Position numbers and translations under genes: made by a program | Notes under the pieces: generated by a model | Told to the model about the DNA's origin: nothing | Seen by the model: only the letters and a program-made list of their open reading frames with translations | Databases searched by the model: none | NCBI GenBank assembly: GCA_051872395.1 | Contig: JBJEDU010000009.1 | Location: 1-47,553, forward strand | Source of the DNA: JBJEDU01 sp051872395 | GTDB taxonomy: Bacteria > Bacillota_I > Bacilli_A > RFN20 > CAG-826 | Direction of reading: 5' to 3' | DNA length: 47,553 bases | Part shown: piece by piece, positions 24,890-33,956 of the stretch | Layout: every line of letters begins with the position of its first letter | Position numbering within the stretch: position 1 is the stretch's first letter

Positions 24890-26218
24890 ATGAATGAAAC
24901 AATTGTTGCCTTAGCTACTCCACCATTTAAATCTGCTCTCGCTGTTATTAGAATATCTGGCGATGATGCTTTTGATATTGTTTCTAAAATATTCACTAAA
25001 GATATTAGAAACATTACAAAAAGAACTTCTTTTATTGGAAAAATTATCGATGGTAATGAAGTGGTGGATGAAGTGGTCCTTTTAGCGTATAAATCACCTG
25101 CTTCTTTTACTGGTGAAGATTTAGTGGAAATCATTTCTCATGGTTCTTCTTTAATCACTAATCAAATTATTGAACTTGTCATTTCTAAAGGAGCGAGATA
25201 CGCGGTAAATGGAGAATTTTCTTCTCGAGCGTTTCTTCATAATAAAGTTGATTTAATTCAAGCTGAAGCGATTAATGATGTTATTAATGCGACGAGTAAA
25301 GAAGCAAAGAAATTATCATTATTATCTTTAGATGGTTCAACTTCAAAATTGATTTATCCTATTAAAACTAAACTCGCAGATTTAATGTCATTAATTGAAG
25401 TCAATATCGATTATCCAGAATATGAAGATATTGAAGTCGCGGGTAAATCTCAAGTGGAAGAGACTACCACTTATTTAATCGATGTAATCGATGATTTAGT
25501 TAAATCTGGTGAAAAAGGGAAGATTGTTAAAGATGGTTTAAAAGTCGCTATCGTGGGGCGACCAAATGTTGGTAAATCATCTTTATTAAATGCTTTATTA
25601 AATGAAGATAAAGCTATTGTCAGCGATATTGAGGGAACGACAAGAGATATTGTTGAAGGCGATGTCTTTTTAGATGGATTAACTCTTCATCTTTTAGACA
25701 CTGCAGGAATTAGAGAATCGCAAGATATGATTGAAGGTATTGGTGTTTCAAAAGCCAAAAAATCTATTTTAGAAGCAGAGTTTGTTTTGCTTGTTATTGA
25801 CGCAAAAGAAGGCATAACTAAAGAAGATAAAGAAATAATTGATATCATCGGAGAAAAAGACCATCTTATTATTTATAATAAAGGCGATTTATTAACTGAA
25901 AAAGATGATGATAAAATTTATATTTCAGCGATAAATAAAGATATATCGATATTAGTAAATAAAATAAAAGAATATTTCTCTTTAGATGAACAAGTGTTTT
26001 CTAAACCTTCATTAAATAACGTTCGTCAAATAGGTTTATTAAAATCAATAAAAGAAAACCTTATTATTGCTAGAAATGATGCTTTAAATGATATTCCTTT
26101 AGATATTGTTGAAGTATCTCTTTTATCCGCATATCGAAATGTTTTAGATCTTCTTGGTGAAGATAATAAAATCGATTTATCAAAAGAAATTTTTTCTAGA
26201 TTTTGTGTAGGAAAATAA
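24890..26218 (+). CDS. mnmE: tRNA modification GTPase MnmE
   Basis: With MnmG it modifies the wobble uridine of several tRNAs. It has 442 residues. N-terminal tetrahydrofolate-binding domain (about 1-118), helical domain, and inserted G domain with G1 GRPNVGKS at 223-230, G2 EGTTRD, G3 DTAG and G4 NKGD. The C-terminal FCVGK matches the catalytic CxGK motif. There is no Shine-Dalgarno, and a possible -10 (TATTAA) ends 5 nt before the ATG, so it may be leaderless. First gene of mnmE-tatD-rnmV-ksgA. Confidence 0.96.
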   Translation: MNETIVALATPPFKSALAVIRISGDDAFDIVSKIFTKDIRNITKRTSFIGKIIDGNEVVDEVVLLAYKSPASFTGEDLVEIISHGSSLITNQIIELVISKGARYAVNGEFSSRAFLHNKVDLIQAEAINDVINATSKEAKKLSLLSLDGSTSKLIYPIKTKLADLMSLIEVNIDYPEYEDIEVAGKSQVEETTTYLIDVIDDLVKSGEKGKIVKDGLKVAIVGRPNVGKSSLLNALLNEDKAIVSDIEGTTRDIVEGDVFLDGLTLHLLDTAGIRESQDMIEGIGVSKAKKSILEAEFVLLVIDAKEGITKEDKEIIDIIGEKDHLIIYNKGDLLTEKDDDKIYISAINKDISILVNKIKEYFSLDEQVFSKPSLNNVRQIGLLKSIKENLIIARNDALNDIPLDIVEVSLLSAYRNVLDLLGEDNKIDLSKEIFSRFCVGK

Positions 26219-26219
26219 G

Positions 26220-26987
26220 ATGTTAATTGATACCCATACTCATTTGAATGATAAAGATTTGTATTCTGAAAGAGATAACATCATCGTTTCAGCGAAAGAA
26301 GTAGGAGTAAAACAATTTATTGTTGTTGGATTTGATTATGATTCTTCTTTTCTTGCTTTAGATATTGCAAGAGAATATGAAGAAGTATACGCTGCGATTG
26401 GAATTCATCCAACTGAAATCGATTCATTAATTAATAAGGATGAAGATAAATTATTTTCTTTGTTAAATAATGATAAAGTTGTCGCTTTAGGTGAAATCGG
26501 ATTAGATTATCACTGGGAAAAAGATGAAGATAAAAAGAAAAGACAAAGAGAATATTTTATTCATCAAATTGAAATCGCTAATAAATATAATAAACCAGTT
26601 ATCATTCATTCTAGAGAAGCAAGTAAAGATACTTATGACATTTTAAAAACTTATCCAGTTAATAAAAAAGGGGTAATTCATTGTTTCTCAATGTCAAAAG
26701 AAATGATGAAAGAATTTGTTAAACTTGGATATTATATTGGCTTAGATGGTCCTGTTACTTTTAAAAACGCAAAAGAAGTTATTGAAGTTGCAAAATATGT
26801 TCCTTTAGACCGTTTATTATTAGAGACAGATTGTCCATATATGGCGCCTACTCCATTTCGTGGAAAACGTAATGAGCCAAAATATTTACCTTATATCGCT
26901 GATAAAATCGCAGAAATTAAAGGTATTGATAAAGAAGAAGTGAAAAGAATTACTTCTAGTAATGCTAAAAAATTGTTTCACGTGTAA
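26220..26987 (+). CDS. tatD: TatD-family metal-dependent deoxyribonuclease
   Basis: A 255-residue TIM-barrel metallohydrolase. The metal ligands appear in DTHTHL near the N-terminus, GEIGLDYHW around residue 90, PVIIHSR around 125, HCFS around 150 and LLETDCPYMAP around 205. TatD proteins are 3'-5' exonucleases active on DNA. It is separated from mnmE by one base. The tatD-rnmV-ksgA order is standard in Bacillota. Confidence 0.95.
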   Translation: MLIDTHTHLNDKDLYSERDNIIVSAKEVGVKQFIVVGFDYDSSFLALDIAREYEEVYAAIGIHPTEIDSLINKDEDKLFSLLNNDKVVALGEIGLDYHWEKDEDKKKRQREYFIHQIEIANKYNKPVIIHSREASKDTYDILKTYPVNKKGVIHCFSMSKEMMKEFVKLGYYIGLDGPVTFKNAKEVIEVAKYVPLDRLLLETDCPYMAPTPFRGKRNEPKYLPYIADKIAEIKGIDKEEVKRITSSNAKKLFHV

Positions 26988-26990
26988 ATT

Positions 26991-27485
26991 ATGAAATATA
27001 AAATTGATTATTTGATTGTTATTGAGGGTAATAATGATGAATCTTATCTCTCGAGTTTTATTTCTTCATTTTATTTTGTTATCAATGGATATGACATTAA
27101 TGAAGAGAAAATCAAATTTTTAAAAGAAGTTGAAAAAGTTAGAAAAATTATTCTTCTATTAGATCCAGATGAAGCGGGAAAAAATATTAGAAATAAACTC
27201 CATAATTATTTGAATAACTTTATAGATGTCGAAGTTAATTTATTAAAATGTCACAAAAATAATAAACATGGAATTAAAGAATGTGAGAAAGAAGAATTAA
27301 TTAAAGTATTATCTCCATACTTTGTAAATGATATTAATAAAGGAAATATTGAATATATTGATTTATTTAATAAAAGCGAAAGTGAATTAGAAAAAATTAG
27401 AGACAAGTATTGTATAATGAAGGTTAATAAGAAAAAGATGGTAAAATATTTGAATTGTTTGAACGTTAGAAAGGAAGATTTATAG
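26991..27485 (+). CDS. rnmV: Ribonuclease M5 (5S rRNA maturation)
   Basis: A 164-residue TOPRIM nuclease that matures 5S rRNA. The catalytic Glu12 lies in IVIEGNNDESYL, and the DxD pair Asp58/Asp60 in LLLDPDEAGKNIR. The C-terminal part carries many Lys and Asn residues and would bind rRNA with uL18. Length and position between tatD and ksgA agree. The TOPRIM entry motif is EGNNDE instead of the usual EGKxDT. Confidence 0.92.
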   Translation: MKYKIDYLIVIEGNNDESYLSSFISSFYFVINGYDINEEKIKFLKEVEKVRKIILLLDPDEAGKNIRNKLHNYLNNFIDVEVNLLKCHKNNKHGIKECEKEELIKVLSPYFVNDINKGNIEYIDLFNKSESELEKIRDKYCIMKVNKKKMVKYLNCLNVRKEDL

Positions 27486-28298
27486 ATGATTATCGATGAA
27501 AAAAATATCAAAGAAATCATTAAAGAAATTGGAATTGTTCCATCAAAAGATTATGGACAAAATTTTCTAGTTGTTCCTTCAATTTGTCAAAAGATTGTCG
27601 ATTTATTAAATGTTGATAAAGAAGATAATGTTTTAGAAGTTGGCCCTGGCTTAGGGAGTTTAACACACCATCTATTTTTAGAAGAAGGAAACATTGATGT
27701 TATCGATATTGATATCAATATGTATACTTTTTTAACTTTATATTATAAAGATAAAAGAGATCATATTTTATTTAATGATGTTCGTAAAATTGATATATCG
27801 AAATATAACAAAATAATATCTAACCTTCCTTATAACATTACCAGCGAATTAATTTTATATTTTTTAATTAATGGTGATAATTTAACTTCTTTAGTATTGA
27901 TGAGCGAGTTAGAAACAAGTGAACATTTCTTAGCAACAAAAGGAAAAGAATATGGGCCTTTGTCAGTGCTTATTCATTGTTTAGGTAAAATAGAAAGAAA
28001 ATTTAATGTGAGTAATTCTTCTTTCTATCCAATTCCTAAATGTAAATCAACAGTATTTAAGATTGAAATATTAAATAAATACGATAAAGATTTTAAAAAT
28101 GAATATTATCGATTTGTTAAAAGTTTATTCTTGCTTAGAAGAAAAACGATATTAAATAATTTAATTAATTTACTTAAAGATAAAGAAAAGGCCACTAAAT
28201 TATTAGAAGCATCACATATTATGTCTAATAGAAGACCGGAAGAAATATCTCCAGAGGAGTATTTAATTTTGTTTAATAATTACAAAAATATAAATTAG
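27486..28298 (+). CDS. ksgA: 16S rRNA dimethyladenosine transferase
   Basis: It dimethylates two adjacent adenines in the 3' terminal helix of 16S rRNA (A1518 and A1519, E. coli numbering). It has 270 residues. The N-terminal KDYGQNFLVV, the SAM-binding EVGPGLGSLT (51-60) and the catalytic NLPY (113-116) are present. It starts immediately after the rnmV stop with no gap. The C-terminal half is more Lys/Asn-rich than in Bacillus homologues. Confidence 0.96.
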   Translation: MIIDEKNIKEIIKEIGIVPSKDYGQNFLVVPSICQKIVDLLNVDKEDNVLEVGPGLGSLTHHLFLEEGNIDVIDIDINMYTFLTLYYKDKRDHILFNDVRKIDISKYNKIISNLPYNITSELILYFLINGDNLTSLVLMSELETSEHFLATKGKEYGPLSVLIHCLGKIERKFNVSNSSFYPIPKCKSTVFKIEILNKYDKDFKNEYYRFVKSLFLLRRKTILNNLINLLKDKEKATKLLEASHIMSNRRPEEISPEEYLILFNNYKNIN

Positions 28299-28350
28299 AT
28301 ATTTAAAATATTAAATTTTATACCTTCTTAAAATATTATTTTCTTTTATA

Positions 28351-28356
28351 TATAAT
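28351..28356 (+). promoter_or_regulatory. -10 box for ispE-glmU
   Basis: TATAAT in the 104-bp gap after ksgA. The leader from here holds a perfect 16-bp palindrome GTTTAATTAATTAAAC (28374-28389) and no Shine-Dalgarno close to the ispE ATG. Confidence 0.5.
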
Positions 28357-28402
28357 AGTTATTGTTTGAAAGGGTTTAATTAATTAAACGCACTAATCAC
28401 AT

Positions 28403-29260
28403 ATGAAACATTTATCAGTTAAAAGTTACGCTAAAATTAATATTTCTTTAGCGGTAAAAGGAAAAAGAGAAGATGGATATCATGAATTAGATTCCATCAT
28501 GGTACCTCTTGAACTACATGATTCTTTACTTATAAGCGTATTAAAAAACGGTTCAGATAATTTCGTAACAGTCGATGATTTTTCGACAGGAAATATTAAA
28601 TACAACTTAGCGACTTTCGCTATCGACAAATTAGCGAGTGTTTATCATTTTGATAAAAAGTTTAGAATATTTATTCATAAAGTGATTCCAATTCAAGCTG
28701 GATTAGGTGGTGGAAGTTCTAACGCAGCATTTACTATGCAAGCAGTTAACAAAATGTTGAAGTTAAATATTTCAAATGAAGAATTGATAAACATCGGAAA
28801 AGAATTAGGTGCGGATATCCCATTTTTTATTGAATGTATCCCACAAAGAGCAAGAGGAATTGGTGAACAATTAACTCCAATAAATATCAAAAATAATTAT
28901 TATTGTATTATCGTTAAACCACACGAAGGTTTATCCACTGCAGATGTGTTTAAAAAAGCTGATTCAATGGATTTAGTAGTGAAAGATATTGGTTTAGTGC
29001 AAAAAGCTCTTGAAGAAGGCGACGATAACTTATTAGCAGAGTCTTTGTTTAATTCGTTAGAAGAACCAGCAATATCACTTCTTCCAGAAATTGAAACGAT
29101 TAAAAATGAAATTAAATCATTTGGCATTAACATTTGCCAAATGTCTGGAAGTGGATCATGCGTTTTTGGATTATCACAAGATAAAAAATTAATAAATAAA
29201 GTAAGGGACCATTTAGAAGATAAATACGTTGTTGAAGTAACAAAAATTAAGAAAAATTAG
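28403..29260 (+). CDS. ispE: 4-diphosphocytidyl-2-C-methyl-D-erythritol kinase
   Basis: A GHMP kinase of the MEP isoprenoid pathway, which here would feed undecaprenyl-phosphate synthesis. It has 285 residues. The N-terminal SYAKINISLAVKGKREDGYH is the substrate-binding motif and PIQAGLGGGSSNAAF (about 93-107) the ATP-binding glycine loop. GADIPFFIE contains the catalytic Asp, and MSGSGSCVFG is motif 3. glmU follows by 12 nt with its AGGAG on the ispE stop codon. Bacillus also keeps ispE near ksgA. Confidence 0.96.
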   Translation: MKHLSVKSYAKINISLAVKGKREDGYHELDSIMVPLELHDSLLISVLKNGSDNFVTVDDFSTGNIKYNLATFAIDKLASVYHFDKKFRIFIHKVIPIQAGLGGGSSNAAFTMQAVNKMLKLNISNEELINIGKELGADIPFFIECIPQRARGIGEQLTPINIKNNYYCIIVKPHEGLSTADVFKKADSMDLVVKDIGLVQKALEEGDDNLLAESLFNSLEEPAISLLPEIETIKNEIKSFGINICQMSGSGSCVFGLSQDKKLINKVRDHLEDKYVVEVTKIKKN

Positions 29261-29272
29261 GAGACAAAATAT

Positions 29273-30691
29273 ATGAGTAGATACGCAATTGTTATGGCGG
29301 CAGGAAAAGGAAGCCGCATGAAATCTTTAGATGAAAATCATTCTAAAGTAAGTTACCCCATTTTAAATAAACCAATTATCCGTTATGTCATCGATGCGAT
29401 TAAACCTTTAGGTTTTAATAAGATTGTTACAGTCGTTGGTTTTGGCGGAGAAGTTAGTAAAAAATTAGCGGAAGTTGATACTGAAGTAGTGTGGCAAAAA
29501 GAACAAAAAGGAACTGGTCACGCAGTAATGATGGCTACTTCTGAATTAGAAAATTTAGAAGGTTCCACTTTAGTGGTGTGTGGAGATACCCCACTTATTA
29601 CTACTGAGACAATTCAAAAATTGTTCGATAAACACGAGAGAAATCATTTTGATATGACTATTTTAACTTCCCTTTTAGATAATCCAACAGGTTATGGAAG
29701 AATTGTTAGAGAAGAAAAAACAAATAACATATTAGCAATTAGAGAAGACAAAGATTGTTCAGATTTAGAAAAATATATTAAAGAAATAAATACTGGGATT
29801 TATATTTTTGATAACAAGAAATTATTTTATTATTTAAAACATCTTAAAACTAATAACGCTCAACATGAATATTATTTAACAGATGTCGTTTCAATGTTTG
29901 TTAACGATAAATTAAAAGTGGGTGGTTATGTATTAGAAGACCCAGAAGAAGCATTTGGTATCAATGATCGTTTCCAATTATCATATGCACAAAAAGTAAT
30001 TAGAAAAAGAGTCAATAAAGCATTGATGTTAAGTGGTGTTAGCATTGAAGACCCTAATTCAACTTATATTTCCATCGATGTCAAAATTGGTCAAGACACT
30101 ATTATTCATCCAAATACGACAATTTATGGAAATAAAACTATTGGTACTGGTAATGAAATTGGACCAAATTCATATTTAGATAATGTTGAAGTTGGTAATA
30201 ATAATAAAATTATTTCCTCCCATTTAGTAGATACTCAAATTGGTGACAATAATGAAATTGGACCATTTACTAGAACTAGAGGTGGAACAATTATTGAAAA
30301 TAACACAAGAGTGGGTAACTTCGTTGAATTTAAAAATGTTCATATTCATAACGGAGTTAAAAGCGCTCATTTAACATATTTAGGTGATACTGAAGTTGGT
30401 GAAAAAACTAATATTGGATGTATGACAGTCACCGCAAATTACGATGGCTACAATAAAAGTCATACACAAATTGGAAAAAATACATTCATTGGTTCAGGTT
30501 CTATCTTGGTCGCTCCAATTGAAATAAAAGACAATTCTTTTGTGGCAGCAGGTTCCACAATTACTAAACCAGTTGATGAAGACGACTTAGCGATTGCGAG
30601 ATCTCGCCAAGTAAATTTAAAAAATGGTGCGATTAAAGTTAAAGAAAAAGCACGCATAAAAAAAGAAACCAATAGTGTTAAAAAAGATTAA
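29273..30691 (+). CDS. glmU: Bifunctional UDP-GlcNAc pyrophosphorylase / glucosamine-1-P acetyltransferase
   Basis: It makes UDP-N-acetylglucosamine for peptidoglycan. It has 472 residues. The uridylyltransferase domain (about 1-230) opens with MAAGKGSRMKS (Ser in place of the usual Thr). The left-handed beta-helix acetyltransferase domain (about 250-460) consists of hexapeptide repeats with AHLTYLGDTEVGEKTNIG and the NYDGYNKSHTQIG loop, carrying the catalytic His. The tail is basic. This gene and the PAP2/DUF368 pair support a walled cell. Confidence 0.96.
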   Translation: MSRYAIVMAAGKGSRMKSLDENHSKVSYPILNKPIIRYVIDAIKPLGFNKIVTVVGFGGEVSKKLAEVDTEVVWQKEQKGTGHAVMMATSELENLEGSTLVVCGDTPLITTETIQKLFDKHERNHFDMTILTSLLDNPTGYGRIVREEKTNNILAIREDKDCSDLEKYIKEINTGIYIFDNKKLFYYLKHLKTNNAQHEYYLTDVVSMFVNDKLKVGGYVLEDPEEAFGINDRFQLSYAQKVIRKRVNKALMLSGVSIEDPNSTYISIDVKIGQDTIIHPNTTIYGNKTIGTGNEIGPNSYLDNVEVGNNNKIISSHLVDTQIGDNNEIGPFTRTRGGTIIENNTRVGNFVEFKNVHIHNGVKSAHLTYLGDTEVGEKTNIGCMTVTANYDGYNKSHTQIGKNTFIGSGSILVAPIEIKDNSFVAAGSTITKPVDEDDLAIARSRQVNLKNGAIKVKEKARIKKETNSVKKD

Positions 30692-30724
30692 TTTATTAGT
30701 TTATTTAATTAATATAACTTATGT

Positions 30725-30730
30725 TATAAT
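30725..30730 (+). promoter_or_regulatory. -10 box of the SRP RNA gene
   Basis: TATAAT 7 nt before the predicted 5' end of the SRP RNA at about 30737. The -35 is weak and AT-rich. Confidence 0.6.
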
Positions 30731-30736
30731 AAATAC

Positions 30737-30814
30737 GCCATTGCGATGGATAAATATGAACCAGGTCAGGATAGGAATATAGCAGCCTTAAGTATCTTAT
30801 CCATGTGCGATGGT
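30737..30814 (+). ncRNA. ffs: Small signal recognition particle RNA (4.5S type)
   Basis: The core contains the conserved Ffh-binding loop (CAGGTCAGG followed by ATAGGAATATAGCAGCC). The ends pair over a long stem: CCATTGCGATGGATAA with TTATCCATGTGCGATGG. At about 78 nt it is the short Alu-less form. A TTTT follows the stem and would terminate transcription. It sits between glmU and tadA. Confidence 0.93.
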
Positions 30815-30824
30815 CTTTTAAATT

Positions 30825-31301
30825 ATGGATAAAAGATTAACATTAGATGAAAAATATATGCTCGTTGCACTAAAAGAAGCAAAAAAAGCATATCAAAAAG
30901 ATGAAGTTCCAATTGGTGCGATTATCGTTTTAAATGGTAAAATTATTTCAAGAGCACATAATTTAAGAGAAAGCAAAAATCTTGCTACTGGTCACGCTGA
31001 AATATTAGCAATCGAAAAAGCTAACAAGAAATTAGATTCATGGCGTTTAGTGGACGCAACAATGTACGTGACCTTAGAACCGTGTCTCATGTGTAGTGGC
31101 GCTATTATTCAATCAAGAATTAAAAGAGTAGTTTATGGTGCTTTTGATTTAAAGATGGGAGCAATAGATTCCACTATAAAAATTAACGATATCAAAACAA
31201 TGAATCATCATATAGAAATTACCCAGGGTATTTTAAAAGAAGAGTGTTCATTATTAATCAGTTCTTATTTCAAAAATAAGAGAATGGAGAAAGCAAAATG
31301 A
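30825..31301 (+). CDS. tadA: tRNA-specific adenosine deaminase
   Basis: It converts wobble A34 to inosine in tRNA-Arg(ACG). It has 158 residues. The zinc site is H57-A-E59 and P-C87-L-M-C90, with Glu59 as the proton shuttle. VPIGAIIV and the VVYGAFDLKMGA motif are typical of TadA rather than cytidine deaminases. It follows the SRP RNA by about 10 nt and overlaps the next gene (ATGA). Confidence 0.95.
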   Translation: MDKRLTLDEKYMLVALKEAKKAYQKDEVPIGAIIVLNGKIISRAHNLRESKNLATGHAEILAIEKANKKLDSWRLVDATMYVTLEPCLMCSGAIIQSRIKRVVYGAFDLKMGAIDSTIKINDIKTMNHHIEITQGILKEECSLLISSYFKNKRMEKAK

Positions 31302-32215
31302 AAAAGACAAAATATTTATTATTAATTTCAATTTTTGCATTAGCGGGTTGTAAACAAATGCCTGATTATCATAGCGATTCTTATTCGTATATTCCACCCG
31401 AAAGTGTAGAAAGCGAAAATAATGCAGATATTGTTTTTGATTTCTCTACTAATGATGACCTATTGTATGTTTATAACAAAATTCAAAATAATGAACCTAT
31501 AACTTTTTCTGATTTAACTGAAAAAATATTCACGATTGACTACAAATACAATAAAATTAACGAGAATTTAGTCACTGATGTTTTATATTACGAAACGATA
31601 AATGAAAATACCTATCACACTGAAGGTTCTTATAAATCTAGTGAAGATCTTTCCATTACTAGAAATGACGATGATTATTCATTATTAAAAGAAGTTAGTA
31701 GTGATACTATAACTTTTGAAGTTGTTGATGATGTTGAAATTGAAAATAGTATAAGAGACAATTTTACTGAACTAGTAACTTTAGATAGCGAAAACGAAAC
31801 TGTTATAAGAACGTTTACGTATGAAGATTCTTCTAAAAATAAGACCGAAGAATCTGATTTCATTTATTCAAATTATTATAACGAACTCAATTTAATCAAA
31901 TCTTATGAAATATTTGATGATTTTATATATATTTACGAACTACTTTCTGCTTCTTCCTTCGATGAAGAAAATATGTCCAACAATTCTTTCGCATTCAATG
32001 ACACTATCACTGAAGATAAAGCAAAAATTAAATGTACATATTTGACCTCGCTAAGTGGTTTCCAAGAAAAAGAAATTTTTGTTTGTTTAGACTTTGAATT
32101 AGTGTTTAATCAAACCGATTTGTTATCAATCAATTACTCATACAAAGAAGGTAATGAAACTTTCAGCGAATATTATTATCTTTCTTCCACTGTAATTGAA
32201 ACAGTATTAGATTAG
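31298..32215 (+). CDS. Predicted lipoprotein of unknown function
   Basis: A 305-residue protein I cannot assign to a family. A short signal peptide ends in the lipobox LAGC (Cys18), so it should be tethered to the outer face of the membrane. The rest is acidic and rich in Asp, Glu, Asn, Ser and Tyr, with alternating strand-like stretches and no catalytic motif I can see. Its ATG overlaps the tadA stop, so it is translated from the tadA transcript; that link looks positional rather than functional. Confidence 0.75.
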   Translation: MKKTKYLLLISIFALAGCKQMPDYHSDSYSYIPPESVESENNADIVFDFSTNDDLLYVYNKIQNNEPITFSDLTEKIFTIDYKYNKINENLVTDVLYYETINENTYHTEGSYKSSEDLSITRNDDDYSLLKEVSSDTITFEVVDDVEIENSIRDNFTELVTLDSENETVIRTFTYEDSSKNKTEESDFIYSNYYNELNLIKSYEIFDDFIYIYELLSASSFDEENMSNNSFAFNDTITEDKAKIKCTYLTSLSGFQEKEIFVCLDFELVFNQTDLLSINYSYKEGNETFSEYYYLSSTVIETVLD

Positions 32216-32241
32216 TTTTAATTTTACATATTTATATATTA

Positions 32242-32258
32242 ATTAATGAAATTGGCTA
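32242..32258 (+). promoter_or_regulatory. ATTAAT-N4-TTGGCTA box, copy 1
   Basis: A 17-bp box (ATTAAT, GAAA, TTGGCTA) 77 bp before the first surface-protein gene. Two more copies with identical internal spacing precede the second surface-protein gene. The 120-bp gap otherwise holds only AT-rich sequence and an AAAGGA ribosome binding site at its end. Confidence 0.6.
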
Positions 32259-32335
32259 AATGTTTTTAGTAGTATTTTTTATGTTTAAAAAAAGATAGAC
32301 AATTAATATACGAAAAGCTTTGAAAGGATATTTTT

Positions 32336-33751
32336 ATGAAAAACAAAAAGTCAATTGTTTTTGGTATCACTTCTGTCCTTGCATTGTGTGGTTTTTTATT
32401 AAGTACCACCCCTTTAGAAAAAGCAAGTGCAGCAAGTACTACAACAAATAAAGCAGCATGGGAATTTATTGGTGGTGGAGGTTGTTCATCACAATATGTT
32501 TCTAATGGTGCGGAAGCAATTGTTTCAGGTTCCGATACAGCTAGTTCAGATGCCGCAAATTATAAAGCATTAATTCCTAACGGTCCTAATGATCAAACGC
32601 TTGCTCAATTTTTTGATTTAAATTTATATGACAGTGTCGAGGTTTCTGTCTCTGTTGCTATGTATAACGATGATGGAAGCGAAAATGTCAGTGCCGCTGA
32701 AGGATTCGCCTTTTTCTTCGATGTCTTAGATTATAGTTCATGGGATACGCTTTTACATTGTAAAGTATGGGCTAATGCAGGTGGCTCTTTAAATGGTGAC
32801 CATTCTTATGAATTGAGTTTAGGAGATTGGTCAAATACAGTTAACCCATATTGGATTAAAGGAAATGCTACTCCATCTTCTCAATTTGATTTCAAATTTG
32901 ATTTAACTAATCATTTACAATCATATGTTGGAGGACAAACAGGCTGGGTTGATTTATCGGGCGGAAATGAAACGACAAAAACTTCAGTCAATTCAAAATT
33001 AGAGTCTTGCAATAACAAGATTAGATTTGCTGTATATGGTGCTGGTGGATTCAATTCATCTGTTAGTGTTGTTTTAAAATCAATTAACGGTGTTTCATTA
33101 GCGAACAATGATGGTACCTTTGATGATACTTCCGGTCCAGCATTTATAAAAGGTCAAAATGCAACAAATGAAGGTACATTATATCCATTTACTACTTATA
33201 CTTTGAACGAAAGTTTAGTAGCGTACGATATTATCAGAGGTTCTGTTTCTTCATACAAAACTTCTGTTGATGGTGGTGCGACTAAAGTTGATGGTAGAAC
33301 TTTTAGACCAACCGCAGTTGGAACTTCAACACTTACCGTTTATGCATATGATGATGTGGGAAATGAATCACAATTTACTCAAGAAATTACTGTCTCTGCA
33401 CATACATCTTCAACATTCACTGAATGGATGAACGCTGAACATACCGATAGTTGTGCTAATAAATATTTTGAAGCCAAATCTATCGTTTTAGGAATGAGCA
33501 GTGAAGAAGTAAGTGACTTCGTTAATAGCACAGATGAAAATGTTGTCGCAGCAAGAGAAAGATACGAAGCGTGGTGCCGTGCAAACCACGACGCTAATCC
33601 TTATAGTGGATCTATCGTTTCATTATCAAATAGTATTTCTATTCAATTTGTAAATGCTCAATATGGAATACTTTTTGTAGTCGGCATTATATTAGCAATT
33701 ATTGTTCTATTGTCAGTGACATCAATTGTTTTAAAAAGAAAACAAAGATAA
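32336..33751 (+). CDS. Membrane-anchored surface protein with lectin-like and Ig-like domains
   Basis: A 471-residue protein: signal peptide (1 to about 33, ending ASAAS), a beta-rich lectin-like domain (about 40-260), an Ig/cadherin-like domain (about 265-353), a helical module with two Cys (about 358-425), a transmembrane helix (about 440-463) and the basic tail KRKQR. There is no LPxTG sorting motif, so it is held by the helix. The lectin-like domain shares marks with the next gene's product: IKGNAT at 174-179 and KSINGxS at 248-254, followed by a short Asp-rich linker. I infer glycan binding from the fold type and locus context; no catalytic residues are evident. Confidence 0.72.
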   Translation: MKNKKSIVFGITSVLALCGFLLSTTPLEKASAASTTTNKAAWEFIGGGGCSSQYVSNGAEAIVSGSDTASSDAANYKALIPNGPNDQTLAQFFDLNLYDSVEVSVSVAMYNDDGSENVSAAEGFAFFFDVLDYSSWDTLLHCKVWANAGGSLNGDHSYELSLGDWSNTVNPYWIKGNATPSSQFDFKFDLTNHLQSYVGGQTGWVDLSGGNETTKTSVNSKLESCNNKIRFAVYGAGGFNSSVSVVLKSINGVSLANNDGTFDDTSGPAFIKGQNATNEGTLYPFTTYTLNESLVAYDIIRGSVSSYKTSVDGGATKVDGRTFRPTAVGTSTLTVYAYDDVGNESQFTQEITVSAHTSSTFTEWMNAEHTDSCANKYFEAKSIVLGMSSEEVSDFVNSTDENVVAARERYEAWCRANHDANPYSGSIVSLSNSISIQFVNAQYGILFVVGIILAIIVLLSVTSIVLKRKQR

Positions 33752-33810
33752 TAAAATAAATAATAATTATTAATAAGATAAAAAGTAGTCAAAAATCATT
33801 AAAAATTCAC

Positions 33811-33827
33811 ATTAATAATATTGGCTA
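33811..33827 (+). promoter_or_regulatory. ATTAAT-N4-TTGGCTA box, copy 2
   Basis: ATTAAT, AATA, TTGGCTA. It lies 64 bp upstream of copy 3, about six helical turns, so both would face the same side of the DNA. Confidence 0.6.
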
Positions 33828-33874
33828 ATAAATATTGAAAAATCGTGATTTAATCTAATAAATTCAAATATACG

Positions 33875-33891
33875 ATTAATATATTTGGCTA
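33875..33891 (+). promoter_or_regulatory. ATTAAT-N4-TTGGCTA box, copy 3, next to the promoter
   Basis: ATTAAT, ATAT, TTGGCTA. A perfect TATAAT follows at 33920-33925 with no consensus -35 at the right distance; the box ends about 5 nt before where the -35 would be. That is the layout of an activator-dependent promoter. Confidence 0.6.
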
Positions 33892-33956
33892 TCATAAATA
33901 AATATTAAAAATTTATTTATATAATGAAAGTGTGATGAAAAGGAATAAATAATGAT

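Noticed and set aside
33752..33956. Phage or insertion-element remnant between the two surface-protein genes
   Set aside because: No coding remnant, terminal repeat or target duplication; the gap holds AT-rich sequence with the regulatory boxes and promoter.
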